Shown: piece by piece, positions 1 through 9,232 of the stretch
Layout: every line of letters starts with the position of its first letter
Position numbering within the stretch: the stretch's first letter is position 1
Assembly (NCBI RefSeq): GCF_015694705.1
Contig: NZ_JADQDR010000005.1
Location: forward strand, 248,001-312,000
Length of the DNA stretch: 64,000 nucleotides
Direction of reading: 5' to 3'
DNA from: Pontibacter rufus
Lineage (GTDB): Bacteria > Bacteroidota > Bacteroidia > Cytophagales > Hymenobacteraceae
The notes under the pieces: model-generated
Databases searched by the model: none
What the model saw: only the letters and a program-made list of their open reading frames with translations
What the model was told of the DNA's origin: nothing
Position numbers and translations under genes: made by a program

Positions 1-205
1 TATTGGTGTCGCCTTTCAGAAACCAGAGCAGCTCATGTATAATCGACCGCAGGTGCACCTTTTTGGTGGTTACCAGCGGGAATCCCGCCTGCAAATCAAA
101 GCGCATCTGGTAGCCAAATACACTTAGAGTGCCTGTGCCGGTTCTGTCTTCCTTCTTTGCCCCATTGTCGAGGATGTGCTGCATCAAGTCTAAATATTGC
201 TTCAT
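1..205 (-). CDS. thyA: Thymidylate synthase, N-terminal part (cut by window edge)
   Basis: The minus strand from ATG at 205 encodes 68 residues beginning [15 protein letters not shown] and running into [28 protein letters not shown] and [15 protein letters not shown]. These are the N-terminal folate/dUMP-binding motifs of thymidylate synthase, which methylates dUMP to dTMP with methylene-tetrahydrofolate. The catalytic Cys lies beyond the left edge. A -7 type element (TAAATTTG on the minus strand, 245-252) lies about 40 bases upstream, with no clear -33 partner. The gene is divergent from the RND exporter at 383. Confidence 0.93.
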   Translation of the reverse strand, partial: MKQYLDLMQHILDNGAKKEDRTGTGTLSVFGYQMRFDLQAGFPLVTTKKVHLRSIIHELLWFLKGDTN

Positions 206-382
206 CTCTTTATCGTTTCTTTGTCGTCGGCTGTAGTTTAAAATCAAATTTAAAGATAGTATTTTAATTCTGACGCACGTTATCATCAGCAACAAACAAA
301 TCCGGCGTTTAGCAGTTGTAAGCTGCATGCAAGTATAAACTCCGACCTGGTTCAGCATACATAAACAGCTTTTCCGATTTCC

Positions 383-2656
383 TTGAACTACCGCAAAACA
401 AGTTACCTGGTGCTCCTGCTGATTGCACTACTCTCGGTGATGAGCCTGTACTATGCCTCACGCCTCCGTTTTGATTATAATTTTGATAACTTTTTCCCAA
501 AAGGCGATCCTGATCTGGAGTACTATTTCCGGTACCGTGATAAATTTGGCAACGACAACGATTACCTGCTCATCGGTTTGGACAACAGCAAGAGTCTATT
601 CGACAAAATCTTTCTTACGCGTGTGGACAGCCTCACCCGTTTCTTACAGCGGCAGCCGCATGTAGAAGCGGTGCTCTCTCCTACCACCGTTAAAAGCCCC
701 GTTATCGAAACGTTTGGCTATTTTGAGATTCCGTACCTGCACCCCGACGAACCGGCGCATTACACGCAGGATTCTGTGCTGATTTATAATACCCGCGAGC
801 TGGTGGGCACGCTGTTTTCAGAGGATGCTACCGCGGTGTCGCTGTTTGTGCAGACCTCCGACAACCTACTGAAGCCCGCCAGCGATTCCTTGGTTGCCGC
901 AATCAATACCAAACTTGCGGAACTGGAGCTCACTGACCACCATATAGCCGGCAAGGCGCTGGCGCAGGCGGTGTTCGTAGATAAGATGAAAGTGGAGCTG
1001 GCGATTTTTATGTCGGCCTCCATCCTGCTGGTTATACTGGTGCTTTGGATAACTTTCCGGACGCTTTGGGGTATGCTGGTGCCGCTCGTGGTTGTAGTGC
1101 TGTCGGTAGCATGGGCGTTGGGTGTGATGGGGCTTTTCAACAAACCTATTGATGTGATGATGGTGCTGCTGCCGACGATTATGTTTGTTGTGGGTATGTC
1201 AGATGTCATTCATATTATGTCGCGCTATCTTACCGAAATCGGGTATGGCACGGAGAAAATAAAAGCCCTCAAAATTACCTTGCGCGAAGTGGGGCTGGCC
1301 ACTTTTCTTACCTCGCTCACCACTGCGGTCGGCTTCCTGACACTGCTCACCACGGACATTGAGCCCATCCGCAAGTTTGGTTTGTTTACTGCAGTGTCGG
1401 TGGGGCTGGCGTATGTGCTGGCATTTACGCTGCTGCCGGCGCTCCTGGTGCTCGTCAAAGAACCGAAACCTGTTCCTGCAAAAAATGTGCGGCGTTCCTG
1501 GCCTGTACTGTTGCGCCGCATGCTCCGTTTTGTTTTCAAGCGGCCCAAAGCTATACTTGGCTGCAGCGCTCTCATCACGATTATTTCGCTTGCAGGAATA
1601 ACGCAGATTAAAGTTGATACTACTATGCTGGAAGATCTGGGCGATGATGATCCGATTGTTCTGGATTTTCAGTTTTTTGAACATAAGTTCTCCGGCGTCA
1701 GGCCTTTTGAGCTGCATTTGCAGGCAGCACCGGGCCATACCATGTATGATGCGGAAGTACTGCAGGAAATTGATCAGCTGGAAAATTACCTGTACCGGAA
1801 GTATGGCCTCAATTTTATCTCCTCGCCTGCCGGTGTGGTCAAAACCATGAACCATGCCCTGAACGGCGGTCTGAATGACTACTATAAACTGCCGGACAAT
1901 AAACAACAACTGCAACAGATACAGAAACGACTGCAGGCCTTCCGCAAACGCAGCGAGTTGCGCGCCGTGGTAACGCCTGATGGCCGCGAAGGCCGCCTGA
2001 GTGGCAAAATGCCGGACATAGGCAGCGCGGCCGCAGCTGTAAAGAACGATTCATTACGTGCTTTTATCCACCAGCACATCAACCCGGAATATCTTACAAC
2101 CCGACTGACAGGAAGCGCCCTGCTACTGGACAAGAATAACGAGTATGTGGTGTCTAACATGATGCAGGGCCTCCTGATTGCCTTTGTGGTGATTGCCGTG
2201 ATAGTCGGGATGATTTACAGATCCCTCCGCATGGTTGTAATTTCGCTTATTCCTAACATTATTCCGTTGCTGATGATGGGCGGCATTATGGGCTTTCTGG
2301 GCATCAACATGACTGTTTCGATATCCATTATCTTTACCATCGCCTTTGGCATTGCGGTAGATGACACCATCCATTTTCTAAGCAAGCTGCGGCTGGAACT
2401 GCGTGCGGGCAAATCGATACCTTATGCGGTAAAACGCACTTTTATTTTTACAGGCAAAGCCATTATCATTACCTCCTGCATCCTGGTGGCCGGCTTCCTG
2501 ACGCTTGTTTTCTCAACTTTCGATGCTACCTTTTATGTGGGACTGTTTGTAAGCCTTACGCTATTTTTTGCCGTTATAGGAGATTTATACCTGCTGCCGG
2601 TGCTGGTACTGCTTTTTTACAGGCCACGCAAAAAAACTCAAGCGCTTTTCAAATAG
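383..2656 (+). CDS. RND-superfamily exporter (MMPL/SSD type)
   Basis: A 757-residue inner-membrane protein with two copies of the layout one helix, large periplasmic loop, five helices. The first half has a helix near residues 8-26 and a helix bundle near 205-360 containing [12 protein letters not shown]. The second half has a loop near 425-625 and a bundle near 630-750 containing the matching [12 protein letters not shown]. This is the arrangement of RND permeases of the predicted-exporter/hopanoid-lipid (MMPL) branch, driven by proton motive force; the substrate cannot be read from sequence. The start is TTG at 383: the frame is closed by a stop at 362-364 and there is no ATG before the first helix. 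Confidence 0.88.
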   Translation: MNYRKTSYLVLLLIALLSVMSLYYASRLRFDYNFDNFFPKGDPDLEYYFRYRDKFGNDNDYLLIGLDNSKSLFDKIFLTRVDSLTRFLQRQPHVEAVLSPTTVKSPVIETFGYFEIPYLHPDEPAHYTQDSVLIYNTRELVGTLFSEDATAVSLFVQTSDNLLKPASDSLVAAINTKLAELELTDHHIAGKALAQAVFVDKMKVELAIFMSASILLVILVLWITFRTLWGMLVPLVVVVLSVAWALGVMGLFNKPIDVMMVLLPTIMFVVGMSDVIHIMSRYLTEIGYGTEKIKALKITLREVGLATFLTSLTTAVGFLTLLTTDIEPIRKFGLFTAVSVGLAYVLAFTLLPALLVLVKEPKPVPAKNVRRSWPVLLRRMLRFVFKRPKAILGCSALITIISLAGITQIKVDTTMLEDLGDDDPIVLDFQFFEHKFSGVRPFELHLQAAPGHTMYDAEVLQEIDQLENYLYRKYGLNFISSPAGVVKTMNHALNGGLNDYYKLPDNKQQLQQIQKRLQAFRKRSELRAVVTPDGREGRLSGKMPDIGSAAAAVKNDSLRAFIHQHINPEYLTTRLTGSALLLDKNNEYVVSNMMQGLLIAFVVIAVIVGMIYRSLRMVVISLIPNIIPLLMMGGIMGFLGINMTVSISIIFTIAFGIAVDDTIHFLSKLRLELRAGKSIPYAVKRTFIFTGKAIIITSCILVAGFLTLVFSTFDATFYVGLFVSLTLFFAVIGDLYLLPVLVLLFYRPRKKTQALFK

Positions 2657-2703
2657 GTTAGCCATCTTTGTGCGTTGTTCGAATATACAAACCGGAAGAA
2701 GAG

Positions 2704-3264
2704 ATGAGAACTATAGTATTGGCACTGGTACTGGCGGGCTTTACCATTTTCAGGGTGCAGGCGCAGGACGATAAGCTGACCACGCTGATGAGTGAGCGGG
2801 AGCAGTTGGTGATGGAGTACCAGTTTTATAACCAGCAGAATAGTAATTTCTGGGGCAAGAAGTCTAAAAATGACCTAATCGCCATCATCGAAACGCTGAA
2901 GAAAATCATCAATAAGGATTCGGAACTGATTGGCGCCATCAAAGTAGCGAGCATCAAAAAAATTGCCGAAAGTACCGTAGAGAACCAGCGGGAAGGAAAA
3001 ATGACGCTGGAGGATCAACGCATCGTTAATGCTCGCATTGCTGACCTGCAAAGCCAGATCAAAATACTGCAGAGCAACATCAAAAAGCGCGAACGAAGTA
3101 TAAAAGACCTGCAGGATCAGCTGGATGCCGCTGATAACGTGCGCTATGGCAAGGACCGTGTAATTGCTGTGCTGGCTGTGGTATCTTTCCTGTTACTGCT
3201 TTACGCCGTGTTCCTGCAAATCCGCCTGAGCAAAGCGCCCAAGGCTAAAAAGAAAAGAGCTTAG
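2704..3264 (+). CDS. Coiled-coil envelope protein with signal peptide and C-terminal membrane helix
   Basis: Family not recognised. The product (about 186 residues) starts with a signal peptide (MRTIVLALVLAGFTIF, cut near VQA-QD). A long charged heptad-rich region follows (residues 30-145), then one helix near 152-170 (VIAVLAVVSFLLLLYAVF) and a basic tail ending KAKKKRA. The open frame extends upstream to 2668. ATG at 2704 is chosen because it opens the signal peptide and follows the purine-rich stretch GGAAGAAGAG. It lies 47 bases after the RND exporter on the same strand and may be cotranscribed with it. Confidence 0.72.
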   Translation: MRTIVLALVLAGFTIFRVQAQDDKLTTLMSEREQLVMEYQFYNQQNSNFWGKKSKNDLIAIIETLKKIINKDSELIGAIKVASIKKIAESTVENQREGKMTLEDQRIVNARIADLQSQIKILQSNIKKRERSIKDLQDQLDAADNVRYGKDRVIAVLAVVSFLLLLYAVFLQIRLSKAPKAKKKRA

Positions 3265-3638
3265 CCGGTTAAGTATTACGTTGTACGTACCAGGTGGCAT
3301 GATTTTAATGCGTTAGTTAACTCAGGTTGGGACATACATTTGCGGTTCTTGCAGCTTCCCGCATGAGCTAGGTTCTGGCTATGCCTCACCCACATCAAAC
3401 ACGCGATATTATACTTGTATAGCACTGGCAATTATACCTGTTCCGCCTCGCCGGCGATTTAACTATTTACATTTATCTATAGCCAACGGAGTTATTCTGG
3501 CAGAATATCTGTTATACTTAGCTGGCACAACATCAAACTTTATACCTGGCAGCTTTAACGCACTATTTGCCAATTAAAACGGTTAATGCTACCTGATACT
3601 TGTGTCGCTTACTTAAACAGCTAACCATAAATACATAC
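3265..3638. other. Non-coding stretch of about 370 bases
   Basis: No convincing reading frame. It holds a -7 type element TACATTTG at 3335-3342, two TTATACTT words (near 3410 and 3511) and several degenerate TATACC words, and it ends in the terminator at 3639-3670. It is either a long 3' UTR of the upstream gene or a short non-coding transcript (see findings). Confidence 0.5.
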
Positions 3639-3670
3639 AAGGGCTGGCACACAAACCCGGCCCTTCTTTT
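3639..3670 (+). terminator. Rho-independent terminator directly before the helicase gene
   Basis: Arms 3639-3647 and 3657-3665 (AAGGGCTGG against CCGGCCCTT, one G-T pair) enclose a 9-base loop and are followed by CTTTTT. It ends only 8 bases before the helicase ATG at 3679, so the helicase must be expressed by readthrough or from a promoter overlapping the hairpin. Confidence 0.7.
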
Positions 3671-3678
3671 TGATATAC

Positions 3679-5619
3679 ATGAGCGAAATTTTGTATGAAC
3701 TGAAGCAGGTACAGGAACTGCTTAAAATCGAACAGGAAGAAGATCGTCAACAATATAAAATTAAGAGCCAGAAAAGCACCATTGCCGAACGGAAGGCAAT
3801 GGGCTTTTGCTGGTATCCGGTTACTATCTCGAAAGAGGAAATCGGCTTTGGCAATAAGGTAGTGCTGGAACTGGAGCGCACCAAAGACCGCGACCAGCTG
3901 CACCTGTTCCAGACGGGCAAGGCCGCGGCCCTGTTCAGCAACAACGGCGAGCGCCAGAACCTGAGCGGCGTAATTGTGGGCCTGAAGCGCAACAAAGTGC
4001 TGCTGGCCACCAACAAGGAAGACCTGCCGGATTGGGTGGAGGAAGGACGCCTCGGCATTGACCTCACTTTTGATGAGATGAGCTACCGCGAGATGGAAAT
4101 TGCCATGAAAAAGGTAATGGAAGCCTATAAAACGCGGCTGGCCGAACTTCGGGATATTTTGCTGGGAGATGTTCCCGCTCAATTTACTAACGAGCAAACA
4201 GCAGATATTCCGGCCCTGAATGAGTCGCAGAACGAGGCCGTGCGCAAAATTATGCAGGCCAAAGATGTAGCGATTATACACGGCCCTCCCGGCACGGGCA
4301 AGACCACCACACTGGTGCAGGCCATCCTGAAAACAGCTGAAACCCAAAAGCGCCTTCTGGTAACAGCTCCTTCAAACACCGCTGTTGATTTATTGACTGA
4401 GAAGCTGGCAAACGAAGGCATGAACGTAATCCGCATCGGCAATCCTTCGCGCGTTTCGGATGTGCTGCTGGAGCACACTTTGGATGCACGGATTATGAGC
4501 CATCATTCGTATAAAAATCTGAAAGAATACCGCAAAACGGCTGAGGAATACAGGCGGCTGGCTTTCCAGTACAAACGCAAGTTCGGCCACGAAGAGCGCG
4601 CCCAGCGCCAGCTGTTTAAATCCGAAAGTCGCCGCCTGCTGGAAGAGGCCGATCGGCTGGAGGAGTATATTACCGATGATCTGCTGAACAACGTGCAGGT
4701 GATTACGTGCACCCTGGTAGGCGCAGCCAACAAAGCCATCAGGCACCTGGAGTATGATACGGTGTTTATAGATGAGGCGGCACAGGCACTGGAGCCTGCC
4801 TGCTGGATTCCGATTTCCAGGGCTAAGCGCGTAGTGCTGGCCGGCGACCACTGCCAACTGCCTCCTACCGTTAAATCTTTTGAGGCGGAGAAAGGCGGCC
4901 TGGGCAAAACACTGTTTGAAAAGTGCATCGAACGGCAACCGGATGTGGCCGTGATGCTGAAAACCCAGTACCGGATGCACCACCATATTATGGAGTTCTC
5001 GAACCGGCAATTTTACAAAGGCGAACTCAACGCCCACGAGAGCGTACACAGCAGCGACCTGCACCAGTTTGATATTAACTTTGCGCCCGGCCTTGCTGTG
5101 GAATTTATAGATACTGCCGGTTGTGGCTACAACGAGGTGGATACGCCTGAAAGCTCCAGCGCTGCAAACCCCGAAGAGGCTAACCTGCTGCTCAACCATT
5201 TGCTGCTCCTGCTGAAAGATTATGCTCCTGCCGAAGAAGCCGGGCACCTGCAGATAGGCGTGATAGCCCCGTACCGGGCACAAATCAATTACCTGCAGGA
5301 TCGGGTAGAGCACATGCCACTGCTGCACGAACTGCGCCAGAAACGCCGGCTGTCGGTGGGGACTGTGGATAGCTTTCAGGGGCAGGAACGCGACATTATT
5401 TACATCAGTATGACGCGCAGCAACGACAAAGGCGAAATTGGCTTTCTGAGCGATATGCGGCGAATGAATGTAGCCATGACGCGCGCCAAAAAGAAACTCG
5501 TCATTGTAGGCGACAGCGCTACTTTAAGCCATCATCCGTTCTATGCTGCCTTTTTAGCGTATGTAGAAAGTATAAACGCTTACCGCAGCGCCTGGGAACT
5601 GACAGAATGTATGCCGTAA
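3679..5619 (+). CDS. UPF1/IGHMBP2-type SF1B helicase
   Basis: A 646-residue ATPase with the full SF1 set in order: Walker A GPPGTGKTT (near residue 202), Walker B DEAAQALEP (about 365), motif III GDHCQLPPT, motif IV QYRMHH, motif V TVDSFQGQERD and motif VI NVAMTRAKKKLVIVGD. The N-terminal 190 residues form the beta-barrel/stalk region seen in IGHMBP2-like proteins. It should act on DNA or RNA in the cytoplasm as a 5'-3' helicase; the substrate is not evident. ATG at 3679 is preferred over the in-frame TTG at 3670. It is read alone, followed by 200 bases without a gene. Confidence 0.9.
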   Translation: MSEILYELKQVQELLKIEQEEDRQQYKIKSQKSTIAERKAMGFCWYPVTISKEEIGFGNKVVLELERTKDRDQLHLFQTGKAAALFSNNGERQNLSGVIVGLKRNKVLLATNKEDLPDWVEEGRLGIDLTFDEMSYREMEIAMKKVMEAYKTRLAELRDILLGDVPAQFTNEQTADIPALNESQNEAVRKIMQAKDVAIIHGPPGTGKTTTLVQAILKTAETQKRLLVTAPSNTAVDLLTEKLANEGMNVIRIGNPSRVSDVLLEHTLDARIMSHHSYKNLKEYRKTAEEYRRLAFQYKRKFGHEERAQRQLFKSESRRLLEEADRLEEYITDDLLNNVQVITCTLVGAANKAIRHLEYDTVFIDEAAQALEPACWIPISRAKRVVLAGDHCQLPPTVKSFEAEKGGLGKTLFEKCIERQPDVAVMLKTQYRMHHHIMEFSNRQFYKGELNAHESVHSSDLHQFDINFAPGLAVEFIDTAGCGYNEVDTPESSSAANPEEANLLLNHLLLLLKDYAPAEEAGHLQIGVIAPYRAQINYLQDRVEHMPLLHELRQKRRLSVGTVDSFQGQERDIIYISMTRSNDKGEIGFLSDMRRMNVAMTRAKKKLVIVGDSATLSHHPFYAAFLAYVESINAYRSAWELTECMP

Positions 5620-5821
5620 GCAATTATTGATTTAAAAATTACATAGTATGAATAAGGAGGATACAGTTGTATTTAGCCTTTTCAGAATTGCCGGCAATCA
5701 CAAAATTTTGCACAAAATCAAACCTGTACGATTAAGTATAGTAGTTAATAATTAGTACATTAATCATGTGCACATTTACTTACGTACCTCTATAGACTTG
5801 TGAAATTATAACCTGTAAAAC

Positions 5822-6334
5822 ATGAAAATTGAAAAAAACCGGGTGGTTACACTCACCTATGAATTGCGCATTACTGACGAAAACGGGGAGCCGAGTTTAG
5901 TAGAAACAGCAAATGAGGAACATCCAATGGTGTTTATCTATGGCATGAGCGGCCTGCCGGAGCCATTTGAAGAAAAACTGGAAGGACTTAGCACCGGCGA
6001 TACGTTTGATTTTAAGCTGAATTCGGAAGATGGCTACGGCGAGTTTGATGAAAATGCACTGGTAGATCTGCCCCTTACTGTATTCGAAGTAGAAGGCGCT
6101 GTGCCCGACAACATGCTGGAACAAGGTAATTTTATCCCGATGGCCGACAGTGAAGGCAACCAGCTGCAGGGCCGTGTGGTGGAAGTTACTGACAATACCG
6201 TTAAAATGGACTTCAATCATCCGCTTGCCGGAAAAGAGTTGTCATTTAAAGGAAAAGTAGTGGAAGTGCGTGTAGCCAGCCAGCAGGAATTGGAGCATGG
6301 ACATGTACACGGCGAAGGCGGTCATCACCACTAA
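5822..6334 (+). CDS. slyD: FKBP-type peptidyl-prolyl isomerase, SlyD-like
   Basis: A 170-residue protein with the SlyD plan: an FKBP half (EKNRVVTLTYELR), the inserted chaperone flap (residues about 65-125, EDGYGEFDENALVDLP), then the return to FKBP (DFNHPLAGKELSFKGKVVEV). It ends in a His-rich tail, HGHVHGEGGHHH, which in SlyD proteins binds nickel or other metals. Cytosolic prolyl isomerase and folding factor. Read alone and closed by a strong hairpin 16 bases after the stop. Confidence 0.93.
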   Translation: MKIEKNRVVTLTYELRITDENGEPSLVETANEEHPMVFIYGMSGLPEPFEEKLEGLSTGDTFDFKLNSEDGYGEFDENALVDLPLTVFEVEGAVPDNMLEQGNFIPMADSEGNQLQGRVVEVTDNTVKMDFNHPLAGKELSFKGKVVEVRVASQQELEHGHVHGEGGHHH

Positions 6335-6350
6335 GCCGTTTTTATACTCG

Positions 6351-6394
6351 TTAAACAGAAAAGAGCAGCGATACAGCTGCTCTTTTCTGTTTAA
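6351..6394 (+). terminator. Terminator after slyD, 19-bp perfect stem
   Basis: Arms 6351-6369 and 6376-6394 are perfectly complementary around the loop GATACA. The outer part of the stem is A/T rich, so it supplies a U-rich 3' end. Confidence 0.85.
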
Positions 6395-6717
6395 CAGCTT
6401 GAAGGGATTTAGAGAAACAGACTAATTCAGGAGAGTATCAGGTAATATTCCGTAAATTGAATCATAGCCGTTTCATTTTTTGCAGAAGCAGTATTAGCCG
6501 GAAGATCGGGATTTGCCAACCCGAAGGAAATAACCTATAGGTGATGCAGTATACTTTGGTATGATTATTTTAATTTAAGTATAGATAAACCTTATGGTAA
6601 TGCCGTACTACACTCTAAACAGCTTTGATAAAACTGCTTCCAGGCGGTAGTGATTACAGGAGGTTCTGGAATAGGCCTGGCAACCGCCAATTGTGAAACT
6701 TGCACTAATATCCGGAT
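6395..6717. other. AT-rich intergenic stretch with a gene remnant at its end
   Basis: About 320 bases with no intact gene. It holds copies of the AGTATA word near 6551 and 6580. Its last 100 bases carry the broken SDR fragment listed separately. Nothing else is recognisable. Confidence 0.5.
6621..6690 (+). pseudogene. Remnant of a short-chain dehydrogenase/reductase N-terminus
   Basis: Bases 6644-6688 translate as AVVITGGSGIGLATA, the Rossmann glycine-rich motif of SDR enzymes, one residue shorter than the usual TGGSSGIG. Bases 6621-6638, in a different frame, translate as SFDKTA, the residues that normally lead into that motif. The two parts are separated by a frameshift, have no start codon, and the SDR similarity ends by about 6690, 28 bases before the GH15 ATG. 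This looks like the decayed 5' end of an SDR gene left at a recombination junction. The match is short, so chance is not fully excluded. Confidence 0.5.
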
Positions 6718-8553
6718 ATGACAGCTGTCAGACTCTCAGATTATGCGCTGATCGGCAATTCCCGTGCAGCAGCCTTAGTAAGTAACAAAGGCTCTATCGA
6801 CTGGTGCTGCCTTCCCAGATTTGATTCGTCGAGCATATTTGCCGCGCTTTTAGACAGCAAGCAGGGCGGCTCTTTTTCTGTCGCTCCAAGTAAACCATAT
6901 AAGTCAGATCAGAAATATTTGCCTGACACCAATGTGTTAGAAACCTGTTTTCGTACAGAAGATGGTGAGATCCGGTTACTTGATGCGTTTACAGCCATGT
7001 CTGAAGAAGAAAAGGCAGCTGCACTCTTCCCGGACCATGAGATCCTTCGTATAGTTGAAGGCATTTCTGGCACCGTGCAGATGAGGCTGGTATTTGCACC
7101 CAGAACAAATTACGGGAAAAATGCCCCGCACCTGGCTAACTATGGAAAGTTAGGAATCCGCTTCTCCTGGAAGGAAAACATTTATACCCTGCTCAGCACA
7201 CTTAACCCTGAAGAAATAAAGGTTACGCCCGATGCGCACGGTCTCGCCGAAGCCGGATTCCTTGTAAAGCCGGGAGAGCACATCATTTTCTCTTTGAGCT
7301 ACTCCGGGCAAAGTCCCGCTGTTCTTCCCGAGTTAAAGATAACGGGCTGGAAACGGTTTCAGCAAACGATTAGCTATTGGAGAAACTGGGTTGGGAAATG
7401 CCATTACCAGGGTCTTTACAAAGAACAGGTAAAGCGAAGTGCCCTTGTTCTCAAACTTCTGGCGTATGCGCCTTCAGGAGCAATCATTGCAGCCCCCACC
7501 ACTTCATTACCTGAAAAACTTGGCGGTGAGCGAAACTGGGATTATCGTTACTGCTGGCTCAGAGACGCATCTTTCACCACCCGGGTGCTGGTAAGTCTGG
7601 GATTTGAGGATGAGGCGCATGCCTACATGAACTGGATTCTGCATGCTACGCAGCTAACACGCCCGGAACTGCAAGTAGTCTATTCAGTTTTTGGTAATGC
7701 CTCTCTGAAAGAAGAAAAGCTCGATTGGCTGGCTGGTTATAAAGGCTCCCGGCCGGTGCGTATTGGAAATGGCGCCGACGGGCAGTTTCAGCTGGACGTG
7801 TATGGGGAAGTGCTGGATGCCGTTTATACTTATGCACCCCTAGTTGAAGACTTTGACCGAAATACCCGGAAGTTCGTCCTGGGACTTGGCGAAATAATCT
7901 GCAAGCGCTGGAATCAGCCGGATAACGGAATATGGGAAGTGCGTACAACCTGTATCCACCACACCCATTCAAAAGTAATGGCCTGGGTGGGCCTGGACCG
8001 CCTCATCAAGCTTTCTGAAAAATACCAGTGGAAAGAAGCGCCGCTGGAAAAATACTACCAGGTAGCATCCTGTATTCATAACGAAATAGAAAACCTTGGC
8101 TACAACAGTGCTTTAAAATCCTATACCCGCGAATTAGGAGGAAACACCTTAGATGCAAGCCTGCTGATCCTGTCACTTGTTGGCTACTGTAGTTCTCTCT
8201 CGCCCAGGATGATCTCTACAATCCGGCTGATCTACGAGCGCTTATCAAAAAACAACCTTGTTTACCGCTACCGGGGCACAAACGACGGACTGGAAGGCGA
8301 TGAAGGCTCGTTTGGGATTTGCAGTTTTTGGCTTGCCGAGAATCTGGCGAAATCAGGGCAGCTGCAAAATGCAATTACAGTCTTCGAAACAATGTTACAT
8401 CATGCCAGCCCCACAGGATTATTGTCGGAAGAAATTGATCCTGAATCTGGTGAGCTTCTCGGCAATTACCCACAGGGTTTCACGCACATTGGTTTAATAA
8501 ATGCAGCACTTTCTATTAATGAAGCGCATCAAAAAGAGGAGATGATGAGATGA
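6718..8553 (+). CDS. Glycoside hydrolase family 15 (glucoamylase/trehalase-like)
   Basis: A 611-residue cytosolic protein with an N-terminal beta-sandwich (residues about 1-220: DYALIGNSRAAALVSNKGSI, DWCCLPRFDS) and a C-terminal (alpha/alpha)6 barrel. Barrel motifs include GGERNWDYRYCWLRDAS, DVYGEVLDAV, GIWEVR, EGDEGSFGICSFWLAENL and GLLSEEIDPESGELLGNYPQ, where the acidic pairs supply the two catalytic carboxylates. The family hydrolyses alpha-glucosidic bonds (glucoamylase, or trehalase in related actinobacterial proteins); the exact substrate is not settled by sequence. It overlaps the next gene by ATGA, so the two are translationally coupled. The ribosome site is weak. Confidence 0.9.
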   Translation: MTAVRLSDYALIGNSRAAALVSNKGSIDWCCLPRFDSSSIFAALLDSKQGGSFSVAPSKPYKSDQKYLPDTNVLETCFRTEDGEIRLLDAFTAMSEEEKAAALFPDHEILRIVEGISGTVQMRLVFAPRTNYGKNAPHLANYGKLGIRFSWKENIYTLLSTLNPEEIKVTPDAHGLAEAGFLVKPGEHIIFSLSYSGQSPAVLPELKITGWKRFQQTISYWRNWVGKCHYQGLYKEQVKRSALVLKLLAYAPSGAIIAAPTTSLPEKLGGERNWDYRYCWLRDASFTTRVLVSLGFEDEAHAYMNWILHATQLTRPELQVVYSVFGNASLKEEKLDWLAGYKGSRPVRIGNGADGQFQLDVYGEVLDAVYTYAPLVEDFDRNTRKFVLGLGEIICKRWNQPDNGIWEVRTTCIHHTHSKVMAWVGLDRLIKLSEKYQWKEAPLEKYYQVASCIHNEIENLGYNSALKSYTRELGGNTLDASLLILSLVGYCSSLSPRMISTIRLIYERLSKNNLVYRYRGTNDGLEGDEGSFGICSFWLAENLAKSGQLQNAITVFETMLHHASPTGLLSEEIDPESGELLGNYPQGFTHIGLINAALSINEAHQKEEMMR

Positions 8554-9020
8554 ACATTGACAATCTTATATTGTGGGGATTTGCGGCAACTTTAATTCTG
8601 ACGACTTTGATGGCTGGTTCCAGGCCGCTTGGCTTTACACGAATGGACCTTCCTTTTATGTTGGGAACGATGTTTACGTCGAACCGCAATAAAGCCCCAT
8701 GGATTGGTTTCCTGGCTCATTTAACTATGGGCTGGTTTTTTGCTTTTATCTATGGCGCTGCCTTTGAAAGCTCGGGCCTGCATACCTGGTGGTTTGGAAT
8801 GGCTATCGGTTTTGTTCATGGGGCCTTTGTCTTATCAGTAGGTCTGGAGATTTTAAACTTTGTGCATCCGAGAATGGCTAATCCCTCGCAGGGGCCAACG
8901 CCGACCAGGCAACTGGAGCCACCCGGCTTTCTGGCCCTCAACTATGGGAAAGGAACGCCCGTCGTAACCCTACTTGGGCACTTGATTTATGGCGGAGTTT
9001 TAGGTACGTTTTACAATTAA
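8550..9020 (+). CDS. Small membrane protein of unknown function
   Basis: A 156-residue protein with four predicted membrane helices, at residues about 5-22, 48-70 (GFLAHLTMGWFFAFIYGAAF), 78-102 and 130-153 (TPVVTLLGHLIYGGVLGTFY). The Gly-His-rich helices (AHLTMGW, GFVHGAF, GHLIYGG) resemble small integral membrane proteins found beside oxidoreductases, but I do not recognise the family. Its ATG overlaps the GH15 stop by 4 bases. Confidence 0.75.
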   Translation: MNIDNLILWGFAATLILTTLMAGSRPLGFTRMDLPFMLGTMFTSNRNKAPWIGFLAHLTMGWFFAFIYGAAFESSGLHTWWFGMAIGFVHGAFVLSVGLEILNFVHPRMANPSQGPTPTRQLEPPGFLALNYGKGTPVVTLLGHLIYGGVLGTFYN

Positions 9021-9232
9021 GATAACACAGCCCTTAACCGTAACAATTTCTTTTAATTTGCGCTTATATAAAGTATAACTTAATATTAGAACTATATAAT
9101 TACTTAGAAGTTTACTGCATGGGCAACAGCTATGTATGATAGTTCCTAACCGGTAAGAAAGGCAAAATAATTTAGCAGAGAGACTTATCAGTCACACCGC
9201 AAATACCATTAATCAAGCGTAAAACCAACTAA

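Noticed and set aside
1199..1915. Long antisense frame (238 codons) inside the RND gene
   Set aside because: Lies wholly opposite a well-supported gene; composition is the complement of a membrane protein and no domain is seen.
4390..5328. 312-codon antisense frame opposite the helicase
   Set aside because: The sense strand holds all SF1 helicase motifs; the antisense product has no motif and no start context.
5648..5755. 35-codon frame after the helicase (MNKEDTVVFSLFRIAG)
   Set aside because: Too short, no ribosome site and no recognisable family; could not be told from chance.
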